The notes beneath the pieces are model-generated. The model searched no databases. It worked only from the letters and a program-made list of their open reading frames with translations, and was not told the DNA's origin. Positions 36,738 to 45,119 of a stretch of DNA of 64,000 bases are shown here, piece by piece; position 1 is the stretch's first letter, and each line of letters opens with the position of its first letter. The stretch is taken from contig CALDKB010000050.1 in the NCBI GenBank assembly GCA_937899245.1, positions 1-64,000 on the forward strand, written 5' to 3'. The stretch comes from an uncultured Bacteroidales bacterium (GTDB taxonomy: Bacteria > Bacteroidota > Bacteroidia > Bacteroidales > ML635J-15). The position numbers were made by a program, and so were the translations under genes.

Positions 36738-37431
36738 ATGCCTTAGCCAAAGCGGCAATACTCAATTTCAATCCTTCAATGCCGAGCAAAACACCTCCGC
36801 AGGATTCGGTTGTCGCTCCTGTTGTAATGACATCGTCAACCAGAAGAACATGCTTGTCCTTCAGCATTTCGATATCCGTCAGAATAAATTTTCCGGACAC
36901 ATTCTGCCAACGTTCCTCCTTGTTCATCTTTGTCTGGGTCTGGGTCTCCGCATTCCTAACTAGTATGCCTGTTAGCACAGGAATCCCAGTTACTTCCGAA
37001 ATGCCAGCACCAATCCTTTCGCTCTGATTATAGCCACGCTTTTTCTCGCGATTAGGATGCAATGGAACGGGAATAATATAGTCAATGCCTGAAAAATTGC
37101 CAGAACTTATCATTTCAGCGCCCAATTCACGGCCAAGCACGATGCCGATCTCCGGCTTATGACGATATTTCAAACTATGAAGCAACTTTCTGTATCGACT
37201 ACCTTTCTGAAATGAAAACAAAGCCGTTGCACGTTCCAATTTCAACCTTCCCGCATACATCTGCATAATTGGATTGTCGAGCTCCTTGCAAAAATGCGTA
37301 CGAGGCAATCCGAAAAGGCAATCGAAGCACAAAACGTCCTCGTTTCGCGTCAAAGCACGACCACAAGCCTCGCAATTCTTCGGGAAAAACAAGAACCAAA
37401 AGTCCGACAGGTATTCAACAATCCGCTTCAT
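36736..37431 (-). CDS. ComF family phosphoribosyltransferase-like protein
   Basis: 231 residues from the ATG at 37431; a TTG three codons earlier is less likely. The N-terminal zinc finger has CEACGR and CFDC (about residues 20-40). The type I PRTase domain has DYIIPVPLHPNREKKRGYNQSE and the PRPP loop HVLLVDDVITTGAT near residue 205. ComF proteins are needed for DNA uptake in naturally competent bacteria, but most bacterial copies have no proven substrate. Confidence 0.93.
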   Translation of the reverse strand: MKRIVEYLSDFWFLFFPKNCEACGRALTRNEDVLCFDCLFGLPRTHFCKELDNPIMQMYAGRLKLERATALFSFQKGSRYRKLLHSLKYRHKPEIGIVLGRELGAEMISSGNFSGIDYIIPVPLHPNREKKRGYNQSERIGAGISEVTGIPVLTGILVRNAETQTQTKMNKEERWQNVSGKFILTDIEMLKDKHVLLVDDVITTGATTESCGGVLLGIEGLKLSIAALAKA

Positions 37432-37613
37432 TGACGACAAAGATACATGAAATGTTTAAATTAACGTTTCCATGCTTCAAGATTTCTGAGTCGCGAAGTT
37501 TATGTAGCAGAAAACAAGAATTGAGCAATATGCGAACTATTGAAAGGTTTCATAAAATCTTATATCACAAAGGCTTACCTATCCCAAAAACAGCCAAATC
37601 CGCCGCCACACAT

Positions 37614-37646
37614 ACTGACAAAAAAACTGACAAAAAACTGACAAAA
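37614..37646 (+). repeat. Three tandem ACTGACAAAA repeats upstream of regulator gene
   Basis: ACTGACAAAA occurs at 37614, 37626 and 37637 (spacing 12 and 11), just upstream of the -7 box at 37663. About one helical turn apart, so they could be operator half-sites; they overlap the place of the -33 element. Confidence 0.55.
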
Positions 37647-37662
37647 TTTCATAAAATGTAAT

Positions 37663-37671
37663 TATCTTTGC
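37663..37671 (+). promoter_or_regulatory. -7 box of regulator-lptE-secG operon
   Basis: TATCTTTGC, an exact consensus, 17 bases before the ATG at 37689. A TTG inside this box (37668) is in frame but is promoter sequence, not a start. Confidence 0.7.
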
Positions 37672-37688
37672 AAACTTATTTTGAAAAA

Positions 37689-38930
37689 ATGGAACTGAGT
37701 TTAGAAGATCTTCAGAAAATAAAGACAAGTAGCGGCCTAATTGGCAATTCGGCAGGATTAAACCGAGCAATTAGCATTGCCGTACAAGTAGCTGCTACCG
37801 ATTTGTCCGTACTAGTTCTTGGCGAAAGTGGAGCTGGAAAGGAAAAGATTCCCCAGATTATTCATCGAAACAGCCGACGTTCAGGCAAGCCATATATTGC
37901 AGTAAACTGCGGCGCAATACCAGAAGGCACAATTGACTCTGAACTTTTTGGCCACGTAAAAGGAGCTTTCACAAACGCCATCACAGAACGCAAAGGATAT
38001 TTTGAGGAAGCTAACGGAGGAACCATTTTCCTTGACGAAGTTGCAGAACTTCCAATGCCGACGCAAGCAAGACTTCTTAGAGTTCTAGAATCAGGAGAAT
38101 TCATGAAAGTTGGCTCGTCAAAAGTTGAAAAAACCGACGTAAGAATCATTGCAGCGACAAACGTCAACCTACAGGAACGGATAAATGACGGAAAATTCCG
38201 CGAGGACCTTTTCTATCGACTCAACACAGTACCGATAATTATACCACCTCTACGAGAACGCAAGGAAGACATATCACTGTTGTTCCGCAAATTTGCCCGC
38301 GACTTTGCAGACAAATACAACATGCCAGCTATAACTCTGACAAATGACGCCGCATTGCTCCTGGAGCAATATCGTTGGCCTGGAAATGTACGCGAACTGA
38401 AACATGTCACCGACCAAATTTCAATCATTGAACAAAACAGGAACATTTCAGCCGAAACGCTCAACAAATACCTAGTCGACATACACACCAGCACGGTGCC
38501 GGCCCTAATAAAGCCTGAACACACAAACGACTTTTCTTCGGAACGCGAAATTCTTTACAAGGTTTTGTTCGACCTGAAAAAGGAAATGGACGAAATGAAA
38601 GTCCTCCTGAACGATATCATCGAACAAAACCCAAGCATAAGATACTCACTAAACAATAACGACCACCAGATAATTACCGACCTGTCGGATACCGTTAAAA
38701 TAAACACTCCAATACCTAATCCAAAGCGAGAACAATACGACCAGCAACACGAGGAACAATCTGGAAGCGAAATCGTTGAAGTTGTATTAACAATCTCTGA
38801 ACAAGAAAAAGAACTTATAACCAAAGCTCTGGAAAAAAACAAAAACAAGCGCAAACTCACAGCCGAAGAACTCGGAATATCGGAGCGTACATTATATAGG
38901 AAAATCAAGGAATACGGAATAGGCAAATGA
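37689..38930 (+). CDS. Sigma-54-type AAA+ activator (enhancer-binding protein-like)
   Basis: 413 residues without any N-terminal receiver or sensory domain. The AAA+ module spans about 15-250: Walker A GESGAGKE (45-52), GAFTNA (92-97) at the place of the sigma-54-contacting GAFTGA loop, Walker B GGTIFLDEV (110-118) and RWPGNVREL. A linker follows, then a Fis-type HTH_8 at the C-terminus (about 375-413; LTAEELGISERTLYRKIKEYG). The GAFTGA Gly is replaced by Asn, so sigma-54 contact is uncertain. It starts an operon with lptE (4-base overlap), a TPR gene and secG. Confidence 0.9.
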   Translation: MELSLEDLQKIKTSSGLIGNSAGLNRAISIAVQVAATDLSVLVLGESGAGKEKIPQIIHRNSRRSGKPYIAVNCGAIPEGTIDSELFGHVKGAFTNAITERKGYFEEANGGTIFLDEVAELPMPTQARLLRVLESGEFMKVGSSKVEKTDVRIIAATNVNLQERINDGKFREDLFYRLNTVPIIIPPLRERKEDISLLFRKFARDFADKYNMPAITLTNDAALLLEQYRWPGNVRELKHVTDQISIIEQNRNISAETLNKYLVDIHTSTVPALIKPEHTNDFSSEREILYKVLFDLKKEMDEMKVLLNDIIEQNPSIRYSLNNNDHQIITDLSDTVKINTPIPNPKREQYDQQHEEQSGSEIVEVVLTISEQEKELITKALEKNKNKRKLTAEELGISERTLYRKIKEYGIGK

Positions 38931-39439
38931 CAGCTAACAGATTACATATTATCCTGCTGATTGCATTATGCATACCATTCGCGGCTTGCACTGGCGGATA
39001 TTCCTTCACAGGAGCCGACATCAGTGCCGACACCAAGACATTTACTGTAGAATTATTCCCAAACCATGCAAGTCTTGTTCAACCGACACTTAGCAATGTT
39101 TTCACCGAAACACTAAAGGACAAATTCCTGTCGCAGACCAACTTGCAACTCATAAACGACAATGGTGACCTTTACTTTGAAGGAGAAATCACAAATTATG
39201 CAGTAAGCGCACAGGCATACCAAGGCAACGAAACAGCAGCTCTCACAAGACTAACCATCTCCGTTAAAGTCAAGTTCACCAACAACATAGAACCGAAAAA
39301 AAGCTTCGAATCAACGTTCTCCAGATATGCCGACTTTGAAAGTTCACAAAACCTATCATCTGTTGAAGGAGAACTTATGCAGCAAATTTGCGACGAACTT
39401 GTAGACGACATTTTTAACAAATCCGTAGCTAACTGGTAA
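38927..39439 (+). CDS. lptE: LptE-like LPS-assembly lipoprotein
   Basis: 170 residues. Type II signal peptide with lipobox FAAC (Cys21), then GGYSFTGADIS as in the Bacteroidota LptE family, and an alternating beta/alpha body (FTVELFPNHASLVQPTLSNVFTETLKDKFLSQT). LptE plugs the LptD barrel that inserts lipopolysaccharide into the outer leaflet. It overlaps the regulator stop by 4 bases (ATGA) and shares one base with the next gene. The family assignment also rests on this conserved gene order. Confidence 0.85.
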   Translation: MTANRLHIILLIALCIPFAACTGGYSFTGADISADTKTFTVELFPNHASLVQPTLSNVFTETLKDKFLSQTNLQLINDNGDLYFEGEITNYAVSAQAYQGNETAALTRLTISVKVKFTNNIEPKKSFESTFSRYADFESSQNLSSVEGELMQQICDELVDDIFNKSVANW

Positions 39440-40392
39440 TGGACAAGGAAACATTCACAAAATACGTCAACGACATATCGCTGCTAAACAGCGATACTCT
39501 TCCGGAACTCAAAGTGATGCTGGAAGAATATCCGTATTTTCAGTCCGCATGGATACTTTACATAAAAAATCTCCATGCCATAAAGGACATTCGATACGAA
39601 AGCAAGCTAAAGACAGCCAGCTCCTATGTTTCCGACAAAAAAATATTATTTGAGCTGATAAAGGGACTATACACCACACAAGGTCATAAAAAAGCCGAAG
39701 CGGAAAAACAGCACGAAGAAACCTTAGTAGCGAAAACAGAGACTACGGTTGCGGCAGAAGAAATCGGACCGACAGAAAAAAATGACGAAGAAAATGTTTG
39801 TCCACAAATCGTAGCAGCCGAAAACATCGTCGAAGAAACAAGCCAAAGTGCTACGGAAGAAAACACAGCCGAACCAGTTTATCCGACCGAAGAGAAGCAA
39901 AACTCACGGCAGGAAGAGGAGCAAGAGAAAATAAAAGCGGCAATCGAAGCCCAGCTGCTAGCGCTTGGTTTCAAGCCTACAATTACATTTTCAGACGGAA
40001 AAGCTAACGTCTCCTTTGAAAAAATAGAAGAAATCGTAAGCGAAGAAGCACAAACGCCTATTCCAGAAGAAAAAGCAGAAGCGCCACACAACGAATCAAG
40101 GCAAGCAACATTATCGAGCAAGGACAAGAAGATGAACCTCATTGATGATTTCCTAAAGTCGGAAGCAAAGATAGTTCCAATAAAGAACTACCACAGTGAC
40201 AGCACGTTATCTACCGATTCGCTCATTGAGGACGAAGAATTATTTAGTGAGAAGCTTGCAAAAATATATATCAAGCAAGGACACTATGAAAAAGCATTAT
40301 CAACTTATGAAAAATTATATTTGAAATATCCCGAAAAAAATATTTACTTTGCAACCCAGATTGAATATGTTAAACGTTTAATAAATAAATAA
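39439..40392 (+). CDS. Acidic protein with C-terminal tetratricopeptide repeat
   Basis: 317 residues. N-terminal helical domain (about 1-75), then a long Glu/Lys-rich low-complexity stretch (about 80-225) and a C-terminal TPR-like segment (SEKLAKIYIKQGHYEKALSTYEKLYLKYPEK). No signal peptide or membrane segment. Its ATG overlaps the lptE stop by one base and secG follows after 6 bases, the usual order in Bacteroidota. Function unknown; the position suggests a part in envelope biogenesis. Confidence 0.8.
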   Translation: MDKETFTKYVNDISLLNSDTLPELKVMLEEYPYFQSAWILYIKNLHAIKDIRYESKLKTASSYVSDKKILFELIKGLYTTQGHKKAEAEKQHEETLVAKTETTVAAEEIGPTEKNDEENVCPQIVAAENIVEETSQSATEENTAEPVYPTEEKQNSRQEEEQEKIKAAIEAQLLALGFKPTITFSDGKANVSFEKIEEIVSEEAQTPIPEEKAEAPHNESRQATLSSKDKKMNLIDDFLKSEAKIVPIKNYHSDSTLSTDSLIEDEELFSEKLAKIYIKQGHYEKALSTYEKLYLKYPEKNIYFATQIEYVKRLINK

Positions 40393-40398
40393 AAAATT

Positions 40399-40713
40399 AT
40401 GTATAGTTTTTTCTCTGTAATGGTTCTGATATGTGCAGTATTGCTAATATTGGTAGTTTTAATTCAGAACAGTAAGGGTGGTGGTTTGGCATCAAGTTTC
40501 AGCCAGGGCAATCAAGTTATGGGCGTCAAGAAAACCACCGATTTCTTGGAGAAGGCAACATGGACATTGGCAATATGCCTTGCAGTTTTCTGTTTAGCAG
40601 CCAGTTTCACTATCCCTCACGAAAAGACAGAAGATCCTAAGGAACAAGCTCAGGAAGCATCTGAAGAAAATGCTGATGCAGCAGCAACAGAAACAGAAGC
40701 TACTGCTGAATAA
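40399..40713 (+). CDS. secG: Preprotein translocase subunit SecG
   Basis: 104 residues: two membrane helices (about 2-22 and 50-70) joined by the conserved loop VVLIQNSKGGGLASSFSQGNQVMGVKKTTDFLEKATW. SecG assists SecYE and SecA in translocation. The C-terminal ~30 residues are an acidic Ala/Glu tail, common in Bacteroidota SecG. Last gene of the regulator-lptE-TPR-secG operon. Confidence 0.95.
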   Translation: MYSFFSVMVLICAVLLILVVLIQNSKGGGLASSFSQGNQVMGVKKTTDFLEKATWTLAICLAVFCLAASFTIPHEKTEDPKEQAQEASEENADAAATETEATAE

Positions 40714-40721
40714 TTAGCGAC

Positions 40722-40788
40722 AAAAGAGACACATTTCTTAAAAATGCCTGCTTCCGACCATTTTTGTTGGGGGTAGGCTCTTTTAATT
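40722..40788 (+). terminator. Possible terminator or attenuator between secG and purE
   Basis: AAAAGAG/CTCTTTT (40722-40728 with 40778-40784) and an inner GCCTGC/GTAGGC pair (40746-40751 with 40773-40778), then TTTTAATTTT. The two stems share one base, so they may be alternatives. Weaker than the other terminators. Confidence 0.4.
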
Positions 40789-40806
40789 TTATAAAAGCTA
40801 CCTATC

Positions 40807-41313
40807 ATGAAGCCAATTGTCAGTATAATCATGGGATCCACATCCGACTGGAAAGTTATGGAAAAAGCTGCCAACCAGTTGAATGACTTAAAGATTCCAT
40901 TTGAAATCAACGCATTATCAGCACACCGCACGCCAGCGGAAGTGGAAAAATTTGCACGTGAAGCAGCACCACGCGGAATAAAAGTTATTATTGCCGGTGC
41001 AGGAATGGCCGCTCATCTATGCGGAGTAATCGCAGCGGTAACACCGGTTCCTGTAATTGGTGTTCCGATAAATGCCAGCTTCGACGGAATGGACGCACTG
41101 CTAGCTATCGTACAAATGCCTCCTGGCATTCCTGTTGCTACCGTTGCTGTAAACGGCGCACAGAACGCAGCAATACTCGCAGCGCAAATGCTTGCTACCG
41201 GTGACGAAGAAATTGCCAAGAAACTTGTTGAATTCAAGGAAAGCCTGAAGCAAAAAATCGTCAAGGCAAACAAGGAACTGGAAGAATATAAATTTGAATA
41301 TAGAGTCATATAA
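40807..41313 (+). CDS. purE: N5-carboxyaminoimidazole ribonucleotide mutase
   Basis: 168 residues, class I PurE: IIMGSTSDWKVMEKA at the N-terminus, EINALSAHRTPAEV, VIIAGAGMAAHLCGVIAAVTPVPVIGVP and MPPGIPVATVAVNGAQNAA. It moves the carboxylate of N5-CAIR to give CAIR in purine synthesis. No purK is adjacent. The PorV-like gene starts 5 bases downstream. Confidence 0.97.
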   Translation: MKPIVSIIMGSTSDWKVMEKAANQLNDLKIPFEINALSAHRTPAEVEKFAREAAPRGIKVIIAGAGMAAHLCGVIAAVTPVPVIGVPINASFDGMDALLAIVQMPPGIPVATVAVNGAQNAAILAAQMLATGDEEIAKKLVEFKESLKQKIVKANKELEEYKFEYRVI

Positions 41314-41318
41314 ACAAT

Positions 41319-42143
41319 ATGAAAATATCCCGCGCAATATTACTGTTATGCGGACTACTAGTTTCGTCCATTGTCTTTGCTCAAATTGAGACAAACAACG
41401 CCGGAGCTCGTAGTGCCGGCATGGGAAACACATCGTTAACGGTTCGGGACACCTGGGCTGTTTTCAACAATCCGGCCGCTACCTGCCGACTCAACCACAT
41501 CAGTGCAGGAATATATTACGAAAACCGATTCCTTGTCAAACAAACAGGATACGGAGCACTCGCTTTCCAGATGCCTCTTCACAAATCCGGAAACATCGCT
41601 GCTGGAATAAGCCACTACGGATACAAATACTACCAGTTCAACAGATTTACGATTGGATACTCACAGAGGCTTTTCAACAATTTCTTCATGGGACTAAACA
41701 TTGACTACTACAATGTCGTTCAGGCGGAAGACTATGGAAATGCCAACGGAATGACCTTTGAACTAGGAATTTATGCACAGCCGGTAAAGAATCTTTCCCT
41801 TGGTGTATATGTATTTAATCCTGTAAACGTATCATTTTTTGAAAGCAGAGACCTGAAGATGCCGATAACCATGAAACTTGGACTGTCGTACCTATTCAGC
41901 GACGCACTGCTAATTGCCGTAGAGACAGGCAAAACAATCAACGGATACTCATCGATATTCAAGGCCGGCATCGAATACAACTTGCGCAAGCACTTCTCAT
42001 TCCGCGCCGGAATATCAATGCTGCCAATAGAATATTCATTCGGTTTAGGATACAAGGTTGCCGGAGCGACTTTTGATCTGGCGTTCGCATATCATCAGAT
42101 ACTCGGATTAAGTCCAAAACTCTCTGTACAATATGATTTCTAG
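41319..42143 (+). CDS. PorV/PorQ-like outer-membrane beta-barrel protein
   Basis: 274 residues. Signal peptide (1-21) followed by ETNNAGARSAGMGNTSLTV and WAVFNNPAA, the start typical of the PorV/PorQ/FadL-like family. The rest is a series of amphipathic strands ending SPKLSVQYDF. PorV and PorQ work with the type IX secretion system, but this gene sits between purE and a helix-hairpin-helix barrel gene rather than with por genes, so a T9SS role is not assured. It overlaps the next gene by 11 bases. Confidence 0.8.
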   Translation: MKISRAILLLCGLLVSSIVFAQIETNNAGARSAGMGNTSLTVRDTWAVFNNPAATCRLNHISAGIYYENRFLVKQTGYGALAFQMPLHKSGNIAAGISHYGYKYYQFNRFTIGYSQRLFNNFFMGLNIDYYNVVQAEDYGNANGMTFELGIYAQPVKNLSLGVYVFNPVNVSFFESRDLKMPITMKLGLSYLFSDALLIAVETGKTINGYSSIFKAGIEYNLRKHFSFRAGISMLPIEYSFGLGYKVAGATFDLAFAYHQILGLSPKLSVQYDF

Positions 42144-44214
42144 AAACTTGCTGAAATACATTTTAGCCGCGACGCTATTGCTCATAGCGACAAAACTTTC
42201 GGCTCAAGTTGAAAACTCCGTTGTTCTGCAGGATATTGTTGAAGAAATAGCAGAGAGTTCGGACGAAGAACTTGACTACACGACGCTGTTTAACAACCTT
42301 GAAATCCTTTCAGAAAATCCTCTCGACATCAATCTTGCTACTGCCGACGACTTAAGGCAAGTGCTTTTCCTTACCGAATATCAAATCTTCGCGATAATAA
42401 AATACCGTAACCGCAACAACGGATTCAAGACAATATACGAACTTGCCTACGTAGAAGGTATCGACGACCAAACAATGAAATACCTCTACCCTTTTGTCTA
42501 TGTTGGAGATAACAAGCCAAAGGAAAAGCAAAACTGGAAAAGAATATTCACATACGGACACCATACCATTCTTGGCAGATACCAGCGGACATTACAGCAT
42601 AAGGCCGGCTACAACATTGCCGACAGCATACTTGAGCTGAATCCGGAAAAGACCCACTATCTTGGTTCTCAAGACAAATATTACCTGAAATATAACTATT
42701 CGTACAAAAACAAAATATCGTACGGCATCACCGCCGAAAAAGACGAAGGAGAACAATTCTTCCGTGGCGCACAAAAATACGGCTTCGATTTTTACTCGGC
42801 GCATTTTATGCTAGGCGACATGGGCATACTAAAGAAGGCAATTGTCGGCGACTATGTAGCGCAATTCGGACAAGGGCTCGTCATGTGGACGGGAATGGCT
42901 TTTGGAAAAGGTTCTGGCGTTGCTGGCATAATAAAGAAAGCTCGTAATGTTGACAAGTATTCGTCGGCAAACGAATCTGCATTCATGCGAGGAGAAGCAG
43001 CCACAATCAAGCTGAAGAATTTTACAATCACAGAATTCGTGTCATACAAACCACTAGACGGAAATGTAATTAGATACGACACTATCGAGGATGAAGAAGA
43101 CCAGATAACCAACTTCCTTGAAACTGGCTACCATCGCACACAAACAGAAATTTCTAAACGCCACACAATAAAGGAATTCGTTACAGGTGGAAACGTAACT
43201 TGGACAGGCGACAAACTGAAAATAGGCGCAACCGGCGTTTACTACTCGTACTCCAGTCCGCTAAATGTAAACGACAGATCGTACGAATACTTCAACTTCA
43301 ACGGGAAATCAGGATTTAACTTCGGCATCGACTACTTGCTCAACCTCCACAAAGTAAATATTTTCGGTGAAACAGCAATCGGTCCAAACGGAGGAATGGC
43401 CACCGTCGACGGCATAACGTGTGATTTTGTCCCCGAATTCAAGATGTCGCTGCTATACAGGCACTACTCACCAAATTACCAAAACATGTACGGACAAGGC
43501 TTCTCCGAAGGTAGCCACACATACAACGAATCCGGACTTTTTGTTGGAGCAGAGATTTTGCCTGTTAAGCACCTGAAATTGGACCTGTCGTTTGACAGCT
43601 GGAAATTTCCATGGCTTAAATATGGCGTCAACGCACCGTCAATAGGACACGAGTGGCAGGGACAGATAACATATACGCCAAAATACAATGTAGAAATGAT
43701 TTGGCGCGCTAAATACGAAACCAAGCAGAAAAATTCCAGCGGTACGGAAAATCTTCACCAGATTATAGACTATAACACTTCGAAATACCGCTATCAACTC
43801 AACTACACACCTGGCAGCGAATGGAAACTGAAAAGCCGTATCGAAGTGTCGCGCTACCATCTGCCCGACAGCACAAGCTGGGGTGTCCTTTTGTGTGAGG
43901 ATGTACAGTACAAGCCGGCAAAACTTCCGCTTACGTTTACTGCTCGCCTAGCATTATTCGACACACAGGACTATAATTCAAGAATTTACGCATACGAACA
44001 GGACGTTCTTTACGCATTTACAGTTCCAATGTTCTACGGACGTGGTGTTAGACTTGCGCTCGTAATAAAATACGACATTCTCGACAATCTTGACTTCTGG
44101 ATCCGTATCGGAAATACTTTCTATGCCGACAAAACAGTCGTTGGAACTGGACTCGACGAAATTCAAGGTCCAAACAAAACCGAAATTAAGGTACAGTTTA
44201 GGCTCAAGTTCTAA
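42133..44214 (+). CDS. Helix-hairpin-helix (ComEA-like) protein fused to an outer-membrane barrel
   Basis: 693 residues. Signal peptide (1-25), an acidic helical segment, then a ComEA-like double HhH at about 56-115: DINLATADDLRQVLFLTEYQ followed by GFKTIYELAYVEGIDDQTM. From about residue 125 to the end the protein is a long run of amphipathic beta-strands, closing with KTEIKVQFRLKF, as in a large barrel. HhH motifs bind DNA non-specifically, which raises the possibility of an envelope DNA-binding role. Similar HhH proteins are annotated in Bacteroidota without function. Start overlaps the PorV-like gene; the next gene begins 3 bases later. Confidence 0.82.
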   Translation: MISRNLLKYILAATLLLIATKLSAQVENSVVLQDIVEEIAESSDEELDYTTLFNNLEILSENPLDINLATADDLRQVLFLTEYQIFAIIKYRNRNNGFKTIYELAYVEGIDDQTMKYLYPFVYVGDNKPKEKQNWKRIFTYGHHTILGRYQRTLQHKAGYNIADSILELNPEKTHYLGSQDKYYLKYNYSYKNKISYGITAEKDEGEQFFRGAQKYGFDFYSAHFMLGDMGILKKAIVGDYVAQFGQGLVMWTGMAFGKGSGVAGIIKKARNVDKYSSANESAFMRGEAATIKLKNFTITEFVSYKPLDGNVIRYDTIEDEEDQITNFLETGYHRTQTEISKRHTIKEFVTGGNVTWTGDKLKIGATGVYYSYSSPLNVNDRSYEYFNFNGKSGFNFGIDYLLNLHKVNIFGETAIGPNGGMATVDGITCDFVPEFKMSLLYRHYSPNYQNMYGQGFSEGSHTYNESGLFVGAEILPVKHLKLDLSFDSWKFPWLKYGVNAPSIGHEWQGQITYTPKYNVEMIWRAKYETKQKNSSGTENLHQIIDYNTSKYRYQLNYTPGSEWKLKSRIEVSRYHLPDSTSWGVLLCEDVQYKPAKLPLTFTARLALFDTQDYNSRIYAYEQDVLYAFTVPMFYGRGVRLALVIKYDILDNLDFWIRIGNTFYADKTVVGTGLDEIQGPNKTEIKVQFRLKF

Positions 44215-44217
44215 GGT

Positions 44218-44691
44218 ATGCAGATAACCACCAAGGAAGAACATATTGGATTTCTAAACGAAATACTTGCACAAGCCAAGCACCTTACCGACAATGGTAA
44301 CAGCGTTTTGGCAACTCTTGTAATGTCTCAGCTTATCGAAATTATGGGCAGTTACCTCGACGAGAAGCCAATGCGTTCGCGCGAGCAGTCGGCAAACCGC
44401 TTCAACACAGCGATTTTCAGGCTGTTTCCAATAAAATATTCTAAAGCTAACAGAAAAAGTTTCCTCTACTACCAGCTGCGGACTTCCATAGTCCACACTC
44501 TCACCCCTACTTGCAGCATCGCCCTCAAAAACGGCATTTCAGACAAGCATCTCACAGAAACAGAAGAAGTTACACAAATTTATACCGGCAATTTGCTGAA
44601 AGACATAGAAAAGGCAGTTTCGATTCTCTCCCGCCTTATAAACGAGGATAAGATTAAACTGAAAAAACTTGCTTCGGGAAATGTCGATTAA
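44218..44691 (+). CDS. Small all-helical protein, HEPN-like
   Basis: 157 residues, predicted mostly helical, no signal peptide. I recognise no named family. Residues 83-93 (LYYQLRTSIVH) contain an R-x4-H motif (Arg88, His93) of the sort found in HEPN ribonuclease domains, and the surrounding helices fit in length. It is the last gene of a purE-barrel-HhH-HEPN-like set (3-base gap before it), and a 428-bp intergenic region follows. Confidence 0.6.
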   Translation: MQITTKEEHIGFLNEILAQAKHLTDNGNSVLATLVMSQLIEIMGSYLDEKPMRSREQSANRFNTAIFRLFPIKYSKANRKSFLYYQLRTSIVHTLTPTCSIALKNGISDKHLTETEEVTQIYTGNLLKDIEKAVSILSRLINEDKIKLKKLASGNVD

Positions 44692-45057
44692 GCTCTCCAT
44701 CGACAAGTATACGACAATTTTATGCGTATAGGCATCTGTGGATTCAACGACAAAAAGAGCAATATTAGACATTGGAAAATATTTCCAAATCAAACAACAA
44801 ATTATTAAAAAGGGATTAAATCGCCACACCTAAAAAACACAACCAGACTTCCCCAAAATGTCCCAAAGCATTCTGCATATCAGAATCTAAAATGCTAATT
44901 AAAAATTCGTTCCTTTTATTATTTAATAACGGCACATTATCTAAAGTTAGATCATAACCACATTTGCTTTACACACTTAAATCGCCATTAAACTTTTATC
45001 CAATATTTCATTAATCATTTTTTAAGACTCTCCTATTCTCCGTTTTATAGTAATGTA
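44692..45057. other. AT-rich intergenic region upstream of TetR operon
   Basis: No convincing coding region, RNA gene or strong hairpin is visible. The sequence is very AT-rich. The promoter and operator of the TetR gene occupy the bases that follow. Confidence 0.5.
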
Positions 45058-45066
45058 TAATTTTGC
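45058..45066 (+). promoter_or_regulatory. -7 box of TetR-led operon
   Basis: TAATTTTGC matches TAnnTTTGC, 53 bases before the TetR ATG. Confidence 0.6.
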
Positions 45067-45076
45067 AACATACATT

Positions 45077-45094
45077 TTAAAACAAATGTTTTAA
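45077..45094. promoter_or_regulatory. Candidate TetR operator palindrome
   Basis: Perfect inverted repeat TTAAAAC-AAAT-GTTTTAA. It lies 10 bases past the -7 box, at or just after the expected transcription start, where a bound repressor would block RNA polymerase. A second GTTTT/AAAAC pairing overlaps its right half. Confidence 0.5.
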
Positions 45095-45119
45095 TATAAA
45101 ACACTGTAAATCAAACAAT

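Noticed and set aside
37611..37646. Very short CRISPR-like repeat array
   Set aside because: Three 10-bp units without spacers of constant length and no cas genes.
37668..37688. TTG start for the enhancer-binding-type regulator
   Set aside because: The TTG lies inside the -7 promoter box TATCTTTGC, so it is not translated.
44692..45119. Hidden small RNA or tRNA gene in the longest intergenic gap
   Set aside because: No cloverleaf, GTTC loop or stable hairpin with T tract could be found by eye.
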